Shown here one piece after another: positions 39,626 through 47,712 of a stretch of DNA of 64,000 nucleotides (position 1 is the stretch's first letter; each line of letters opens with the position of its first letter). The translations under genes were made by a program, and so were the position numbers. This stretch comes from Micromonospora sp. NBC_00389 (GTDB lineage Bacteria; Actinomycetota; Actinomycetes; Mycobacteriales; Micromonosporaceae). The stretch lies in NCBI RefSeq assembly GCF_036059255.1, contig NZ_CP107947.1, positions 3,100,001-3,164,000 of the forward strand, in the 5' to 3' direction. A model generated the notes under the pieces. The model was not told where the DNA came from. It did no database searches and saw only the letters and a list, made by a program, of their open reading frames with translations.

Positions 39626-42600
39626 ATGGCGGGCCGTACCTCTCAGGCGAGCCGACGGCGCGGCGCGTCGCCGCGCGGTGGCTCCAACAGCCGTGCCCGT
39701 CAACCGGCGAAGAAGACCCGGGCGCCGGTCCGGCGCCGCACGACACCCGCCCGTCCGGGCCCGGCCGTCTACGTCGGCCGCGCGGTCGGTGCACTGTGGA
39801 TGGGGCTGGCGCACGGAATGGGCTGGGCGGTGCGGGCCGCCGGTCGGCAGGCCGCCTCCGCCCGTGACCTCGACCCCGAGCACCGCCGCGACGGCGGCGG
39901 GCTGCTGCTGTTCGGGCTCGCCCTGCTCAGCGCCGTCGCGCTCTGGTTCTCCGGGGCGGGCCCGGTGGGCGCGCGGCTGGCCGACTCGATCCGGCTGTTC
40001 CTGGGCGCGATCTCCGTGGTGGTGCCGGTGCTGCTGATGATCGGTGCCTGGCGGCTGATGCGCCAGCCGGCCGATCCCGCGCACCGGGGCCGAGGGCTGA
40101 TCGGCTGGGGCTCGCTGCTGGTGTCCACCGCCGCGCTGCTCCAGATCGGCCAGGACCCGGTCGACCCGGTGCAACGTGACTTCGCCGGCGGCCTGGTCGG
40201 CGCTGGCATCGGCGGGCTGCTGGAGCGGGCGGTCACCGCCTGGGTCGCGGTGCCGCTGCTGATCCTGCTGCTGCTCTTCGGCCTGCTCGTGGTGACCGCG
40301 ACGCCGATCAACAAGATCCCCGAGCGGCTGGGCCTGCTCGCCGGTGGGCTGGTCGCCCCGCCGGACGCCACCGCGGAGGAGGCGGACGAGACGGCCGCCC
40401 GGTCGGCGCGCAAGCGACCGGCGAAGCGGATGCCGCCGCCGGTGGACCCGGACGACTTCGACGATCTGGACGGTGTCGACCTCCAGGAGACGATGGTCCT
40501 GCCGCGCAAGGCGGCGCGGAAGGTGCCGGCGAGCCGCAAACCGGCCGAGCCGCCGGAGCACTCGCCCGCGCCGACCCGGGCCGAGCAGCTCGCGCTGACC
40601 GGGCTGGCCGGCGACTACACCCTGCCGCCGGCCAACATGCTCAGCGCCGGTGCCGCCGCGAAGACCCGCAGCAAGGCCAACGACGAGGTGATCGCCGCGC
40701 TGACCGGCGTGTTCGACCAGTTCGATGTGGACGCCGCGGTCACCGGCTTCACCCGGGGCCCGACGGTCACCCGGTACGAGGTGGAGTTGGGGCACGGGGT
40801 CAAGGTCGAACGGATCACCCAGCTCTCCCGCAACATCGCGTACGCCGTGAAGTCGCCGGACGTGCGGATCCTCAGCCCGATCCCGGGCAAGAGCGCGGTC
40901 GGCGTGGAGATCCCGAACACCGACCCGGAAAACGTCGCGCTCGGCGACGTGCTGCGCTCGCGGGCGGCGACCAGCGACCACCATCCGATGGTGGTGGCGC
41001 TCGGCAAGGACATCGAGGGCGGCTACGTGGTGGCCAACCTCGCCAAGATGCCGCACATCCTGATCGCCGGTGCGACGGGTGCCGGCAAGGCGCTGGCCCT
41101 CGATACACCGATCCCGACGCCTGACGGATGGTCCACCATGGGTGCCCTCCGGGTTGGTGGGAGGGTGTTCGACGAGCAGGGCCGGCCGTGCACCATCGTC
41201 GCCGCCACACCGGTCATGTATGACCGCCCCTGTTACGAGGTGGAGTTTTCCGACGGCACGGTCATCGTCGCCGACGCCCAGCACCAGTGGCAGACGACGA
41301 CGAGGGCCGGGCGGACCCAGCGAACCCACCGTTGGAAGGATGGTTCCTACTGGTCCGTCGATGATGTGCAGCGGGTGGTCGCACAGGCAGACACGGTGCT
41401 GTCGGATCTCGATCGGCCGGTGTCGACTGACGAGGTCATCGCAGATGTCGGCCAGCAGTTCCGAAACGTGCTGTACCGGGTCGTGCGTGGGTTGCCCAAG
41501 GAGCCAGGAAACGCTCTGACCACCTACCTGCGGGGTGGTCGCGAGGTGACCCGCCGGGTCCCTACCTATTCCCGTCACCGGGTCTACCAGGCATTGCGCG
41601 AGCTTGTCGCGGATCCGGGACGGTCAGGTCGGAGGCGAAGCTTTGACGACCGACCAGTCACGACGGCAGAGATAGCAGCCTCGCTACGGGTGGTCGGGCG
41701 TAGCGGATCCTGGACCAATCATGCGGTGGCAGTGTGCGGAGCGCTCGACTATCCAGAGCAGGATCTACCGATCGCTCCGTACACCTTGGGCTGCTGGCTG
41801 GGTGATGGCACCACTGGTTCGGCGGGCTTTACGTGCGACGAAGAGGAGTTGCTGGACAACATTCGTTTGGACGGGTACGTCGTGACAAAGCATCCCGCCA
41901 GCCGGATGCAGTACACGATCTCGAACAGGCCGGAACGGGACGGGCGAATCGCCGAGGCTGTGGAGCTATTCACCCGGGGCGTGAGCCTCGCTCGGGCGGC
42001 CAGGCAGTTCGGGGTCGGCCTTTCCGCGGTGTGTCTGGCAGCCCGCGGTCAGGAAAGGCTTCAGCCGCCGAGCCACTTCGAGCCGGGAGATCCTCCCCGT
42101 GACCGGTACCGGACGCTGCGGCAGTTGTTCCGCGAGCTCGGTACGAAACACATCCCTGCCAGCTATCTGCGATCTTCCGAGCAGCAGCGACGAGCCCTGC
42201 TGGCAGGTCTGCTGGACACCGATGGCACGGTCTCCGAGCAAGGCGGGGTCGAGCTCGCACTCACCAATGAGCGTCTGGCGCAGGACGCTCTCGAGTTGAT
42301 CATCGGGCTCGGTTACCAGGCCACGCTGACGACCAAGCGGGTAAAGGGTCGGAGTGAGTCGACCTCCACCTGCTATCGAATCCACTTCACCCCGGCTGAC
42401 AAGGTCTTTCGGCTGACCCGCAAAGCAAGCCGCCAGGTGATCAGTACGCGCGCGACGACCTCGCGGCGCTACATCGTGGACGTGCGGCCGATCCCCTCGG
42501 TTCCCGTCCGATGCATCGAGGTCGACAGTCCGAGCCACCTGTACCTGGCCAGTCGTGCGTGCATCCCCACGCACAACTCCAGTTGCCTGAACACACTGCT

Positions 42601-43570
42601 GGTGTCCGTACTCACCAGGGCCACCCCGGACGAGGTGCGGCTGCTGCTGATCGACCCGAAGCGGGTCGAGATGACCGGGTACGAGGGCATCCCGCACCTG
42701 GTCACCCCGATCGTGACCAACGCCAAGAAGGCGGCGGACTCACTGGACTGGGTCGTCCGCGAGATGGACATGCGCTACGACGACCTCGCCGCCAACGGGG
42801 TCCGGCACATCGACGACTTCAACCGCAAGGTGCGCAACGGCGAGATCAAGGCCCCGCCGGGCAGCGAGCGGGAGATGCGCCCGTACCCGTACCTGCTGGT
42901 GATCGTGGACGAGCTGGCCGACCTGATGATGGTGGCGCCGCGCGACGTGGAGGACTCCGTCGTCCGGATCACCCAGCTGGCCCGGGCCGCGGGCATCCAC
43001 CTGGTGTTGGCCACCCAGCGGCCCTCGGTCGACGTGGTGACCGGTCTGATCAAGGCCAACGTGCCGTCCCGGCTCGCGTTCGCGACCTCGTCCCTCGCGG
43101 ACTCGCGGGTCATCCTCGACCAGCCGGGCGCGGAGAAGCTGCTCGGCCGCGGTGACGGGCTCTTCCTGCCGATGGGCGCCTCCAAGCCGGTACGGATCCA
43201 GGGCGCGTGGGTCACCGAGCGCGAGATCGCCGACGTGGTGAAGTTCTGCAAGGACCAGCGCGAGCCGGAGTTCCGCAAGGACGTGCTCGCCCCCGCGCAG
43301 GACACCAAGAAGAAGGTCGAGGAGGACATCGGCGACGACCTCGACCTGCTGGTGCAGGCGGTGGAGCTGGTGGTCACCTCGCAGTTCGGCTCCACCTCGA
43401 TGCTTCAGCGCAAGCTGCGGGTCGGCTTCGCCAAGGCGGGCCGGCTGATGGACCTGATGGAGACCCGCGGCGTGGTCGGGCCCTCGGAGGGTTCCAAGGC
43501 GCGCGACGTGCTGGTCAAGCCGGACGAGCTGGAGGAGGTCCTCGCCGGCCTGCGTGGCGACGAGGACTGA
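39626..43570 (+). CDS. ftsK: DNA translocase FtsK with in-frame class 3 intein
   Basis: FtsK pumps chromosome DNA at the division septum. The 1314-codon gene encodes a basic N-terminus, four membrane helices (about residues 92-235), an acidic/Pro linker, and the alpha and beta motor domains. The Walker [11 protein letters not shown] is split after Lys488 by a 496-residue intein (residues 489-984). Walker B is in [14 protein letters not shown], and a C-terminal gamma domain ([40 protein letters not shown]) reads KOPS-type sites. The spliced protein would be 818 residues, normal for actinobacteria. ATG 39626 is six bases after TACCGT. Without splicing the ATP site is destroyed, so activity depends on the intein. 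Confidence 0.96.
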   Translation: MAGRTSQASRRRGASPRGGSNSRARQPAKKTRAPVRRRTTPARPGPAVYVGRAVGALWMGLAHGMGWAVRAAGRQAASARDLDPEHRRDGGGLLLFGLALLSAVALWFSGAGPVGARLADSIRLFLGAISVVVPVLLMIGAWRLMRQPADPAHRGRGLIGWGSLLVSTAALLQIGQDPVDPVQRDFAGGLVGAGIGGLLERAVTAWVAVPLLILLLLFGLLVVTATPINKIPERLGLLAGGLVAPPDATAEEADETAARSARKRPAKRMPPPVDPDDFDDLDGVDLQETMVLPRKAARKVPASRKPAEPPEHSPAPTRAEQLALTGLAGDYTLPPANMLSAGAAAKTRSKANDEVIAALTGVFDQFDVDAAVTGFTRGPTVTRYEVELGHGVKVERITQLSRNIAYAVKSPDVRILSPIPGKSAVGVEIPNTDPENVALGDVLRSRAATSDHHPMVVALGKDIEGGYVVANLAKMPHILIAGATGAGKALALDTPIPTPDGWSTMGALRVGGRVFDEQGRPCTIVAATPVMYDRPCYEVEFSDGTVIVADAQHQWQTTTRAGRTQRTHRWKDGSYWSVDDVQRVVAQADTVLSDLDRPVSTDEVIADVGQQFRNVLYRVVRGLPKEPGNALTTYLRGGREVTRRVPTYSRHRVYQALRELVADPGRSGRRRSFDDRPVTTAEIAASLRVVGRSGSWTNHAVAVCGALDYPEQDLPIAPYTLGCWLGDGTTGSAGFTCDEEELLDNIRLDGYVVTKHPASRMQYTISNRPERDGRIAEAVELFTRGVSLARAARQFGVGLSAVCLAARGQERLQPPSHFEPGDPPRDRYRTLRQLFRELGTKHIPASYLRSSEQQRRALLAGLLDTDGTVSEQGGVELALTNERLAQDALELIIGLGYQATLTTKRVKGRSESTSTCYRIHFTPADKVFRLTRKASRQVISTRATTSRRYIVDVRPIPSVPVRCIEVDSPSHLYLASRACIPTHNSSCLNTLLVSVLTRATPDEVRLLLIDPKRVEMTGYEGIPHLVTPIVTNAKKAADSLDWVVREMDMRYDDLAANGVRHIDDFNRKVRNGEIKAPPGSEREMRPYPYLLVIVDELADLMMVAPRDVEDSVVRITQLARAAGIHLVLATQRPSVDVVTGLIKANVPSRLAFATSSLADSRVILDQPGAEKLLGRGDGLFLPMGASKPVRIQGAWVTEREIADVVKFCKDQREPEFRKDVLAPAQDTKKKVEEDIGDDLDLLVQAVELVVTSQFGSTSMLQRKLRVGFAKAGRLMDLMETRGVVGPSEGSKARDVLVKPDELEEVLAGLRGDED
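41090..42577 (+). other. Class 3 intein with LAGLIDADG endonuclease, inserted in FtsK Walker A
   Basis: The 496-residue insert starts [18 protein letters not shown] and ends CIPTHN before Ser+1. It lacks the N-terminal Cys/Ser nucleophile. Instead it has the class 3 triplet: Trp67 in block B (DAQHQW), Cys475 in block F (VRCIEVDSP) and Thr494 in block G (PTHN). Two dodecapeptide motifs, [10 protein letters not shown] (Asp about 239) and [10 protein letters not shown] (Asp about 378), belong to a LAGLIDADG homing endonuclease that looks intact. Base composition is visibly less GC-rich than the flanking exteins and codon use more relaxed, fitting horizontal arrival. Excision restores GATGAGKSSCLN exactly. 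Confidence 0.93.
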
Positions 43571-43574
43571 GCGG

Positions 43575-43604
43575 CTAGTGAGGTGGCCGCTAACGTTCGC
43601 CGGG
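43575..43604 (+). repeat. Left end of TnpB element (inverted repeat)
   Basis: CTAGTGAGGTGGCC followed by GCTAACGTTCGCCGGG; pairs with 45067-45096 at about 26 of 30 positions. The outer CTAG is present on both ends and could equally be a target duplication. Confidence 0.65.
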
Positions 43605-43611
43605 TTGGTGA

Positions 43612-45081
43612 GTGGTTGGGAAGTTGTCGTACCGGTGGTGTTGGGTTCGGTTTGTGCCTCGCCGTCGGGATTCCGCTGCGCCGCGGGTCGTGTATCGCAC
43701 GGCTCGGGTTGGGTTGCGGGTGACGCCGGGGCAGCGGCGGCGGTGTTTCGGCTTGCTGCGTTCGGGTGGTGATGTGTGGGCGTGTGTGTTGGAGGTCAAT
43801 GCGTGGCGGCGTCGCCGCGGGGATGCGCCGGTGGCTGGCTATCAGGAGTTGTGTCGGGAGTTGGCGGCGTCGGGGCCGGGCACGTTCGGTGAGCTGGACA
43901 GTACGGGTGCCCGGTCGGTGTTGCGCCGGTTCTCCGATGCCTGGTTCGCGGCGGCGAAGCGCCGTAAGGCCGGTGACGACTCGGCGCGGTTTCCGCGTCG
44001 CCGGCGGGGGTTGGTGCCGGTGCGCTGGTATCACGGCACCTTCACGGTTGACGGGCGGCGGGTACGCATCCCCAGCGCGAGAGGCACCTGCCCGTTGTGG
44101 GTTCGCCTGGCCCGGGATCTGCCGTATCCGGTGGAGCAGGTCCGCTCGATCACGCTGCTGTCTGAGGGCGGGCGGTTGTTCCTCGACGTGACCGCCGAGA
44201 TTCCGGTCGCGACCTACCCAGCGGGGGTGGGGCCGCAACCGGGTCGGGTGGCCGGGGTGGACCTCGGCATCATCCACCCCTACGCGGTGGCCGGGCCCGA
44301 CGGTGCCGGGCTGTTGGTGTCCGGGCGGGCGGTCCGCGCGGAGCACCGGATGCACCTGGCCGACACCAAAGCCCGCCGCCGGGCGGTGGCGCGGCGGGCA
44401 CCGAAACCGGGCCAGCGGGGGTCACGGCGGTGGCGTCAGTATCGCCGCCGGGCCCGTCTGGTGCAGGGACGGCATCGACGGCGGGTCCGCCAGGCCCAGC
44501 ATGAGGCCGCCCGCACTGTCGTGTCCTGGGCGGTGGGTCAGCGGGTTGGGGTGCTGCACGTCGGCGACCCCCGCGGGGTGCTCGACATTGCGGCGGGGCG
44601 GCGGCACAACCTGCGGCTGCGGCAGTGGCAGATCGGCCGGTTGATTCAGGTCCTCACCGACAAGGCCACCCTCGCCGGGATCACTGTGCGGCTCGTCGAC
44701 GAACGCGGCACCTCCTCGACCTGCCCCGCCTGCCGGCGGCGGGTACCGAAACCGCGTGGGCGCACCTTGTCCTGCCCCCACTGCCGATTCTCCGGGCACC
44801 GCGATCTCGTCGCGGCGGCCAGCATCGCCACCCGCACCCCGGGCGGCGGACCCACCACCCCCACGACGGCCGTTCCTGTGCTGCCTGGGGTGGTCACGCA
44901 CCGTCGAGCCGGCCGGAACCTCCCCGGCGCCGGCCGGTCCCGGCGTGACCCCCGCCGCCCAGCCCGGGCAGCGAGAGGATCAGTTGGCCTGCGGAGGCCC
45001 GCCCCACCACCCAGTGGGGAGTCGCTCGCCCTCCAAGGCGAGGATCCACAACATCCCACCGGAACACCCGGTGAACGTTAG
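43612..45081 (+). CDS. tnpB: TnpB family RNA-guided nuclease (IS605 OrfB)
   Basis: The 489-residue protein has the OrfB_IS605 layout: an N-terminal helical domain (VYRTARVGLRVTPGQRRRCFGLL) and RuvC-I GVDLGIIHPYAV (Asp about 217). The RuvC-II strand reads VGVLHVGDPRGVLD and lacks the usual Glu. The bridge is LVDERGTSSTCPAC, followed by a zinc finger CPAC ... CPHC and RuvC-III GHRDLVAAASIA (Asp about 397). The last 80 residues are Arg/Pro/Gly-rich and overlap the region expected to encode the omegaRNA. GTG 43612 gives the longest frame; GTG 43690 (VYRTARV) is an alternative start. Loss of the RuvC-II Glu is also seen in other members that I recall; the Glu in VDERGTS may substitute, or activity may be lost. 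Confidence 0.88.
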   Translation: MVGKLSYRWCWVRFVPRRRDSAAPRVVYRTARVGLRVTPGQRRRCFGLLRSGGDVWACVLEVNAWRRRRGDAPVAGYQELCRELAASGPGTFGELDSTGARSVLRRFSDAWFAAAKRRKAGDDSARFPRRRRGLVPVRWYHGTFTVDGRRVRIPSARGTCPLWVRLARDLPYPVEQVRSITLLSEGGRLFLDVTAEIPVATYPAGVGPQPGRVAGVDLGIIHPYAVAGPDGAGLLVSGRAVRAEHRMHLADTKARRRAVARRAPKPGQRGSRRWRQYRRRARLVQGRHRRRVRQAQHEAARTVVSWAVGQRVGVLHVGDPRGVLDIAAGRRHNLRLRQWQIGRLIQVLTDKATLAGITVRLVDERGTSSTCPACRRRVPKPRGRTLSCPHCRFSGHRDLVAAASIATRTPGGGPTTPTTAVPVLPGVVTHRRAGRNLPGAGRSRRDPRRPARAARGSVGLRRPAPPPSGESLALQGEDPQHPTGTPGER

Positions 45082-45096
45082 TGGACACCGCACTAG
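45067..45096 (-). repeat. Right end of TnpB element (inverted repeat)
   Basis: Reverse complement of the left end with a few mismatches; overlaps the tnpB stop. An omegaRNA from this element would end here and take its guide from the bases just past 45096 (CTCGACGGCACGACCGGG). Confidence 0.65.
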
Positions 45097-45127
45097 CTCG
45101 ACGGCACGACCGGGCTGGGGAAACGCG

Positions 45128-45156
45128 ACGGGCCCGCCGGTGACCGGCGGGCCCGT
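45128..45156. terminator. Hairpin between TnpB element and minus-strand membrane gene
   Basis: ACGGGCCCGCCGG-TGA-CCGGCGGGCCCGT is a perfect 13-bp stem. It serves the small membrane gene on the minus strand and was probably also the original ftsK terminator before the TnpB element moved in. Confidence 0.8.
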
Positions 45157-45169
45157 GACCGAGCAGTAG

Positions 45170-45415
45170 TCAGTTGTTGATCAGCGCGGAGATGATCACC
45201 AGGCTGATCACCGCCGCGACGACGCTGGCGGCGGCGGCGTACCAGCCGAGTGGCTTGTCGCCGAGCACGGCGCCGACGATGCCCGCGATCACGCCGAGCA
45301 CGCCGAAGATGATCGGGTTGAGCAACAGGGCGAGCACCGCGAAGACGAAGCCCACGATGGTGAGGATCCGGGCGGCGTTACTGCGCGGGCGGGCGGTGCT
45401 GGGCATGTCGGCCAT
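45170..45415 (-). CDS. Small membrane protein, DUF4190-like
   Basis: The 81-residue protein has a short cytosolic N-terminus (ADMPSTARPRSNAAR) and two or three hydrophobic helices (ILTIVGFVFAVLALLLNPIIFGVLGVIAGIVGAVLG and WYAAAASVVAAVISLVIISALI). The pattern N-P-x3-GVLGVIAGIVGAVLG-x-K-x-LG resembles DUF4190-type membrane proteins. ATG 45415 has GGAGG four to five bases upstream; a longer frame exists but lacks a site. Function unknown. Confidence 0.8.
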   Translation of the reverse strand: MADMPSTARPRSNAARILTIVGFVFAVLALLLNPIIFGVLGVIAGIVGAVLGDKPLGWYAAAASVVAAVISLVIISALINN

Positions 45416-45494
45416 GTCTGCCTCCGGTTGAGAGCCTGTCGTGACGGATCGATCACTACCCACTGTGGGTGCAGGCCACGCGTGCTGCAGCAGG

Positions 45495-45812
45495 TCAGTG
45501 GAAGATCTTCAGTCCGATCACGCCGGCGACCACCAGCAGCAGGCAGAGGATCCGAGGCAGGCTCGCCGACTCGCCGAGCGCCAGCATCCCGACCAGGGTG
45601 GTGCCGACCGCGCCGATGCCGACCCAGACCGCGTACCCGGTGCCGACCGGGATGTCGCGCAGCGCGTACGCCAGCCCGCCCATGCTCAGCACCAGGGTCA
45701 CCACGAACACCAGCGACGGAACCAGTCGGCTGAAGCCGGCACTGCGGTCCAGGGCGATCGCCCAGGCCGTCTCCAGCAGTCCCGAGATCACCAATACCAG
45801 CCAGGCCATCAT
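45495..45812 (-). CDS. gdx: SMR family guanidinium exporter (Gdx/SugE)
   Basis: The 105-residue protein has four helices. The first contains the essential Glu in SGLLETAWAIALDRS (about residue 14), with Trp16 of the Gdx/SugE subgroup; then YALRDIPVGTGYAVWVGIGAVGTTLVGMLALGES in helices 2-3. SMR proteins work as dual-topology dimers exchanging protons for cations. The LETxWAxAL and GIGAVGTTLVGM wording favours the Gdx subtype that exports guanidinium rather than EmrE drug pumps. A guanidine-III riboswitch directly upstream supports this strongly. The start ATG-ATG (45812 or 45809) follows GAGGTGA. Confidence 0.94.
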   Translation of the reverse strand: MMAWLVLVISGLLETAWAIALDRSAGFSRLVPSLVFVVTLVLSMGGLAYALRDIPVGTGYAVWVGIGAVGTTLVGMLALGESASLPRILCLLLVVAGVIGLKIFH

Positions 45813-45870
45813 TCACCTCACGGGGAGCGCCCGGGCTGTCGCGCCGGGACGAGTGGAGTCTGCACGTCAC

Positions 45871-45914
45871 GCGGGGCGTCTTGGCCTTACCGGGTACGCC
45901 CACCACTCGTCCGG
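45871..45914 (-). promoter_or_regulatory. Guanidine-III riboswitch upstream of gdx
   Basis: Read on the minus strand, this 44-nt segment begins CCGGACGAG, continues GCGTACCCGGTAAGG and ends CCAAGACGCCCC. It matches the guanidine-III (formerly mini-ykkC-like) core as I remember it from Thermobifida fusca: CCGGACGAG, then GUACCCGG, then AGGNCAAGACG, which form a compact pseudoknot. The variable stem (GGGCG with CGCCC) is compensated by complementary changes. It lies 58 bases before the gdx start. The ligand-bound form should raise gdx translation. Confidence 0.93.
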
Positions 45915-46053
45915 AGTGGCCACGGACGAACCGGGCCACCAGCACCGACGCTAGCACCGGACGCCGCCGGAGGCGATGTGGTTGGCGCGTCTGCCGATGG
46001 CTTGGTGACCCCTGCCACCCCACGTTGACCTGTACCTCACTTCAACTTGCAGT

Positions 46054-46986
46054 ATGGCCGTCATGACCCTGCTCTACGCCGACCCCGAGGTCGCCGCCGT
46101 ACTGGACGCCGCCACCACGGTCGACGCCATGCGCGCTGCCCTGCTGGCCGCGTACGACGGGCGGCTCGTCGCCCCGCCCCGGGCCACCGCCCCGCTGGGC
46201 GGTGGCCGGATGGTGCTCACCGCCGGTCACCTGGTCGACGAGTGGTACGGCTTCCGCTCGTACGACACCTTCGGCCACCCGGAGGGCGAGCAGCTGGTGG
46301 TGTTGCACGACGCCCGGACCGGGGCGATCCGAGCGGTCGCGGTCGGCGAGGAGCTGGGCTCCCGGCGTACCGGCGGGCTGGGTGGCGTCGCGGTCGACTC
46401 GCTGGCCCGGCCGGACGCGGCCACCCTCGGCGTGATCGGCTCCGGCCGCCAGGCGTGGACCCAGGTCTGGGCCGCAGCCGCGGTCCGCCCGCTGCGCGAG
46501 GTGGTGGTGCACAGCCGCTCCGCCGCCCGGCGGGACGCCTTCGCCGCCCGGGTCCGCGCCGAGCTGGGCGTCCCGGCTCGTGCGGTGGGCGACCCCGGTG
46601 CGGCGGTGACCGGGCGGGACATGGTGGTGCTCGCCACCACCAGCCCGACGCCGGTGCTCTGTGCCGCAGACCTGAGCCCCGGCACGCACGTCAACGCGGT
46701 CGGCTTCAAGCAACGCGACCGCAGCGAGTTCGGCACCGACCTGCTGGACGCCGCCGACCTGCTGGTCACCGACTCGCCGGCCCAGGCGGCGGACTACCAA
46801 CCGCCGATGCTCGCCGCCTCGCCCCCGTACGCCGGGCGGCTGCGCGACCTGGGTGGCATCCTCGCCGGCGCGGTCCCCGGCCGCACCACCGCGGACCAGC
46901 TCTCCGTCTTCTGCTCCACCGGCCTGGCCGGCACCGAGGTCTTCCTGCTCGACCGGCTGACCCGGGTGGCCGCCGCGACGCGCTGA
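46054..46986 (+). CDS. Ornithine cyclodeaminase / mu-crystallin family protein
   Basis: The 310-residue protein has the family order: VDAMRAALLAAYDGRLVAPPRA near the N-terminus, VVLHDARTGAIRAVAVGEELGSRRTGG, then a Rossmann fold with LGVIGSGRQAWTQ, VVVHSRSAARRDAFA and GTHVNAVGF. Known members are ornithine cyclodeaminases, alanine dehydrogenases and imine reductases. The active-site Lys expected near YGxKSY is Arg here (WYGFRSYDTF), so a classical cyclodeaminase reaction is doubtful. ATG 46054 or 46063 may be the start. It lies divergent from the gdx operon. Confidence 0.88.
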   Translation: MAVMTLLYADPEVAAVLDAATTVDAMRAALLAAYDGRLVAPPRATAPLGGGRMVLTAGHLVDEWYGFRSYDTFGHPEGEQLVVLHDARTGAIRAVAVGEELGSRRTGGLGGVAVDSLARPDAATLGVIGSGRQAWTQVWAAAAVRPLREVVVHSRSAARRDAFAARVRAELGVPARAVGDPGAAVTGRDMVVLATTSPTPVLCAADLSPGTHVNAVGFKQRDRSEFGTDLLDAADLLVTDSPAQAADYQPPMLAASPPYAGRLRDLGGILAGAVPGRTTADQLSVFCSTGLAGTEVFLLDRLTRVAAATR

Positions 46987-47137
46987 CCGCTTCGGTTCAC
47001 GGGCCGCCGCGGTCGGGACTGACCGAACAGTGGACGGTCACATCGGCGACCGAGCGGAGTTGCCGGCTCCAGGAACCGATCATCATGGGAGCGTCCGTCG
47101 CGACGGGGCCGGCGGAGCAACCCGAACGTGAGGTGCC

Positions 47138-47704
47138 ATGAACCTCGGACTGGTGCTGGTAGCTGTCCTGGTGGTGCTCGTCGTCGTGCTGCTGGTCGTC
47201 GCGATCGGCGGCTACAACCGGCTCGTCCGGTTGCGGGCACAGGTCCAGGCGTCCTGGGCGCAGGTGGACGTCCAGCTCAGACGACGACACTCGCTGATCC
47301 CCAACCTGGTGTCGACGGTGCAGGGCTACGCCGGGCACGAGCGGGCGACTCTGGAGGCGGTGACCACCGCCCGGGTCGCGGCCACGACGGTGGCGGGCGG
47401 TGGCCAGGCCCGGGTCGACGCCGAGGGCGCGTTGACCGAGGCGCTCGGCCGGCTGTTCGCCGTCTCGGAGGCGTACCCGCAACTGCGGGCGAGTGAGAAC
47501 TTCGCCGAGCTGCAGCGTGAGCTGACCGCCACCGAAGACAAGATCGCCTACGCGCGGCAGTTCTACAACAGCGCCGTCCAGTCGCTCAACACCGCCGTGC
47601 AGACCCTGCCCACCAACGTCATCGCCGGTATGGGCGGCTTCCGGACGGAGTCGTACTTCGAGGCCACCGGCCCGGAGCGCACCGACGTCTCCGTCCGGTT
47701 CTAG
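47138..47704 (+). CDS. lemA: LemA family protein
   Basis: A 188-residue protein with one N-terminal membrane helix (VLVAVLVVLVVVLLVVAIGGYNRLV) and a coiled helical domain. The LemA signature is AQVQASWAQVDVQLRRRHSLIPNLVSTVQGYAGHERATLEAVTTAR, and the conserved end is ELTATEDKIAYARQFYNSAVQSLNTAVQTLPTNVIA. LemA function is not settled. It is followed after 8 bases by a DUF2207-type protein, its usual partner. Confidence 0.93.
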   Translation: MNLGLVLVAVLVVLVVVLLVVAIGGYNRLVRLRAQVQASWAQVDVQLRRRHSLIPNLVSTVQGYAGHERATLEAVTTARVAATTVAGGGQARVDAEGALTEALGRLFAVSEAYPQLRASENFAELQRELTATEDKIAYARQFYNSAVQSLNTAVQTLPTNVIAGMGGFRTESYFEATGPERTDVSVRF

Positions 47705-47712
47705 CCGCCGCA

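Larger units (their letters stand above)
43575..45096 (+). mobile_element. TnpB-only IS200/IS605 (IS1341-like) insertion element
   Basis: The element is bounded by imperfect 30-bp inverted ends, 43575-43604 and 45067-45096 (about 26 of 30 matching, both beginning CTAGTG and sharing CTAACGTTC). It contains only tnpB. Close to the right end is a CACCGG-AACAC-CCGGTG hairpin of the kind found in IS605 right ends. It sits five bases after the ftsK stop and ahead of the hairpin at 45128. No tnpA is present, so it cannot move by itself. Confidence 0.75.
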
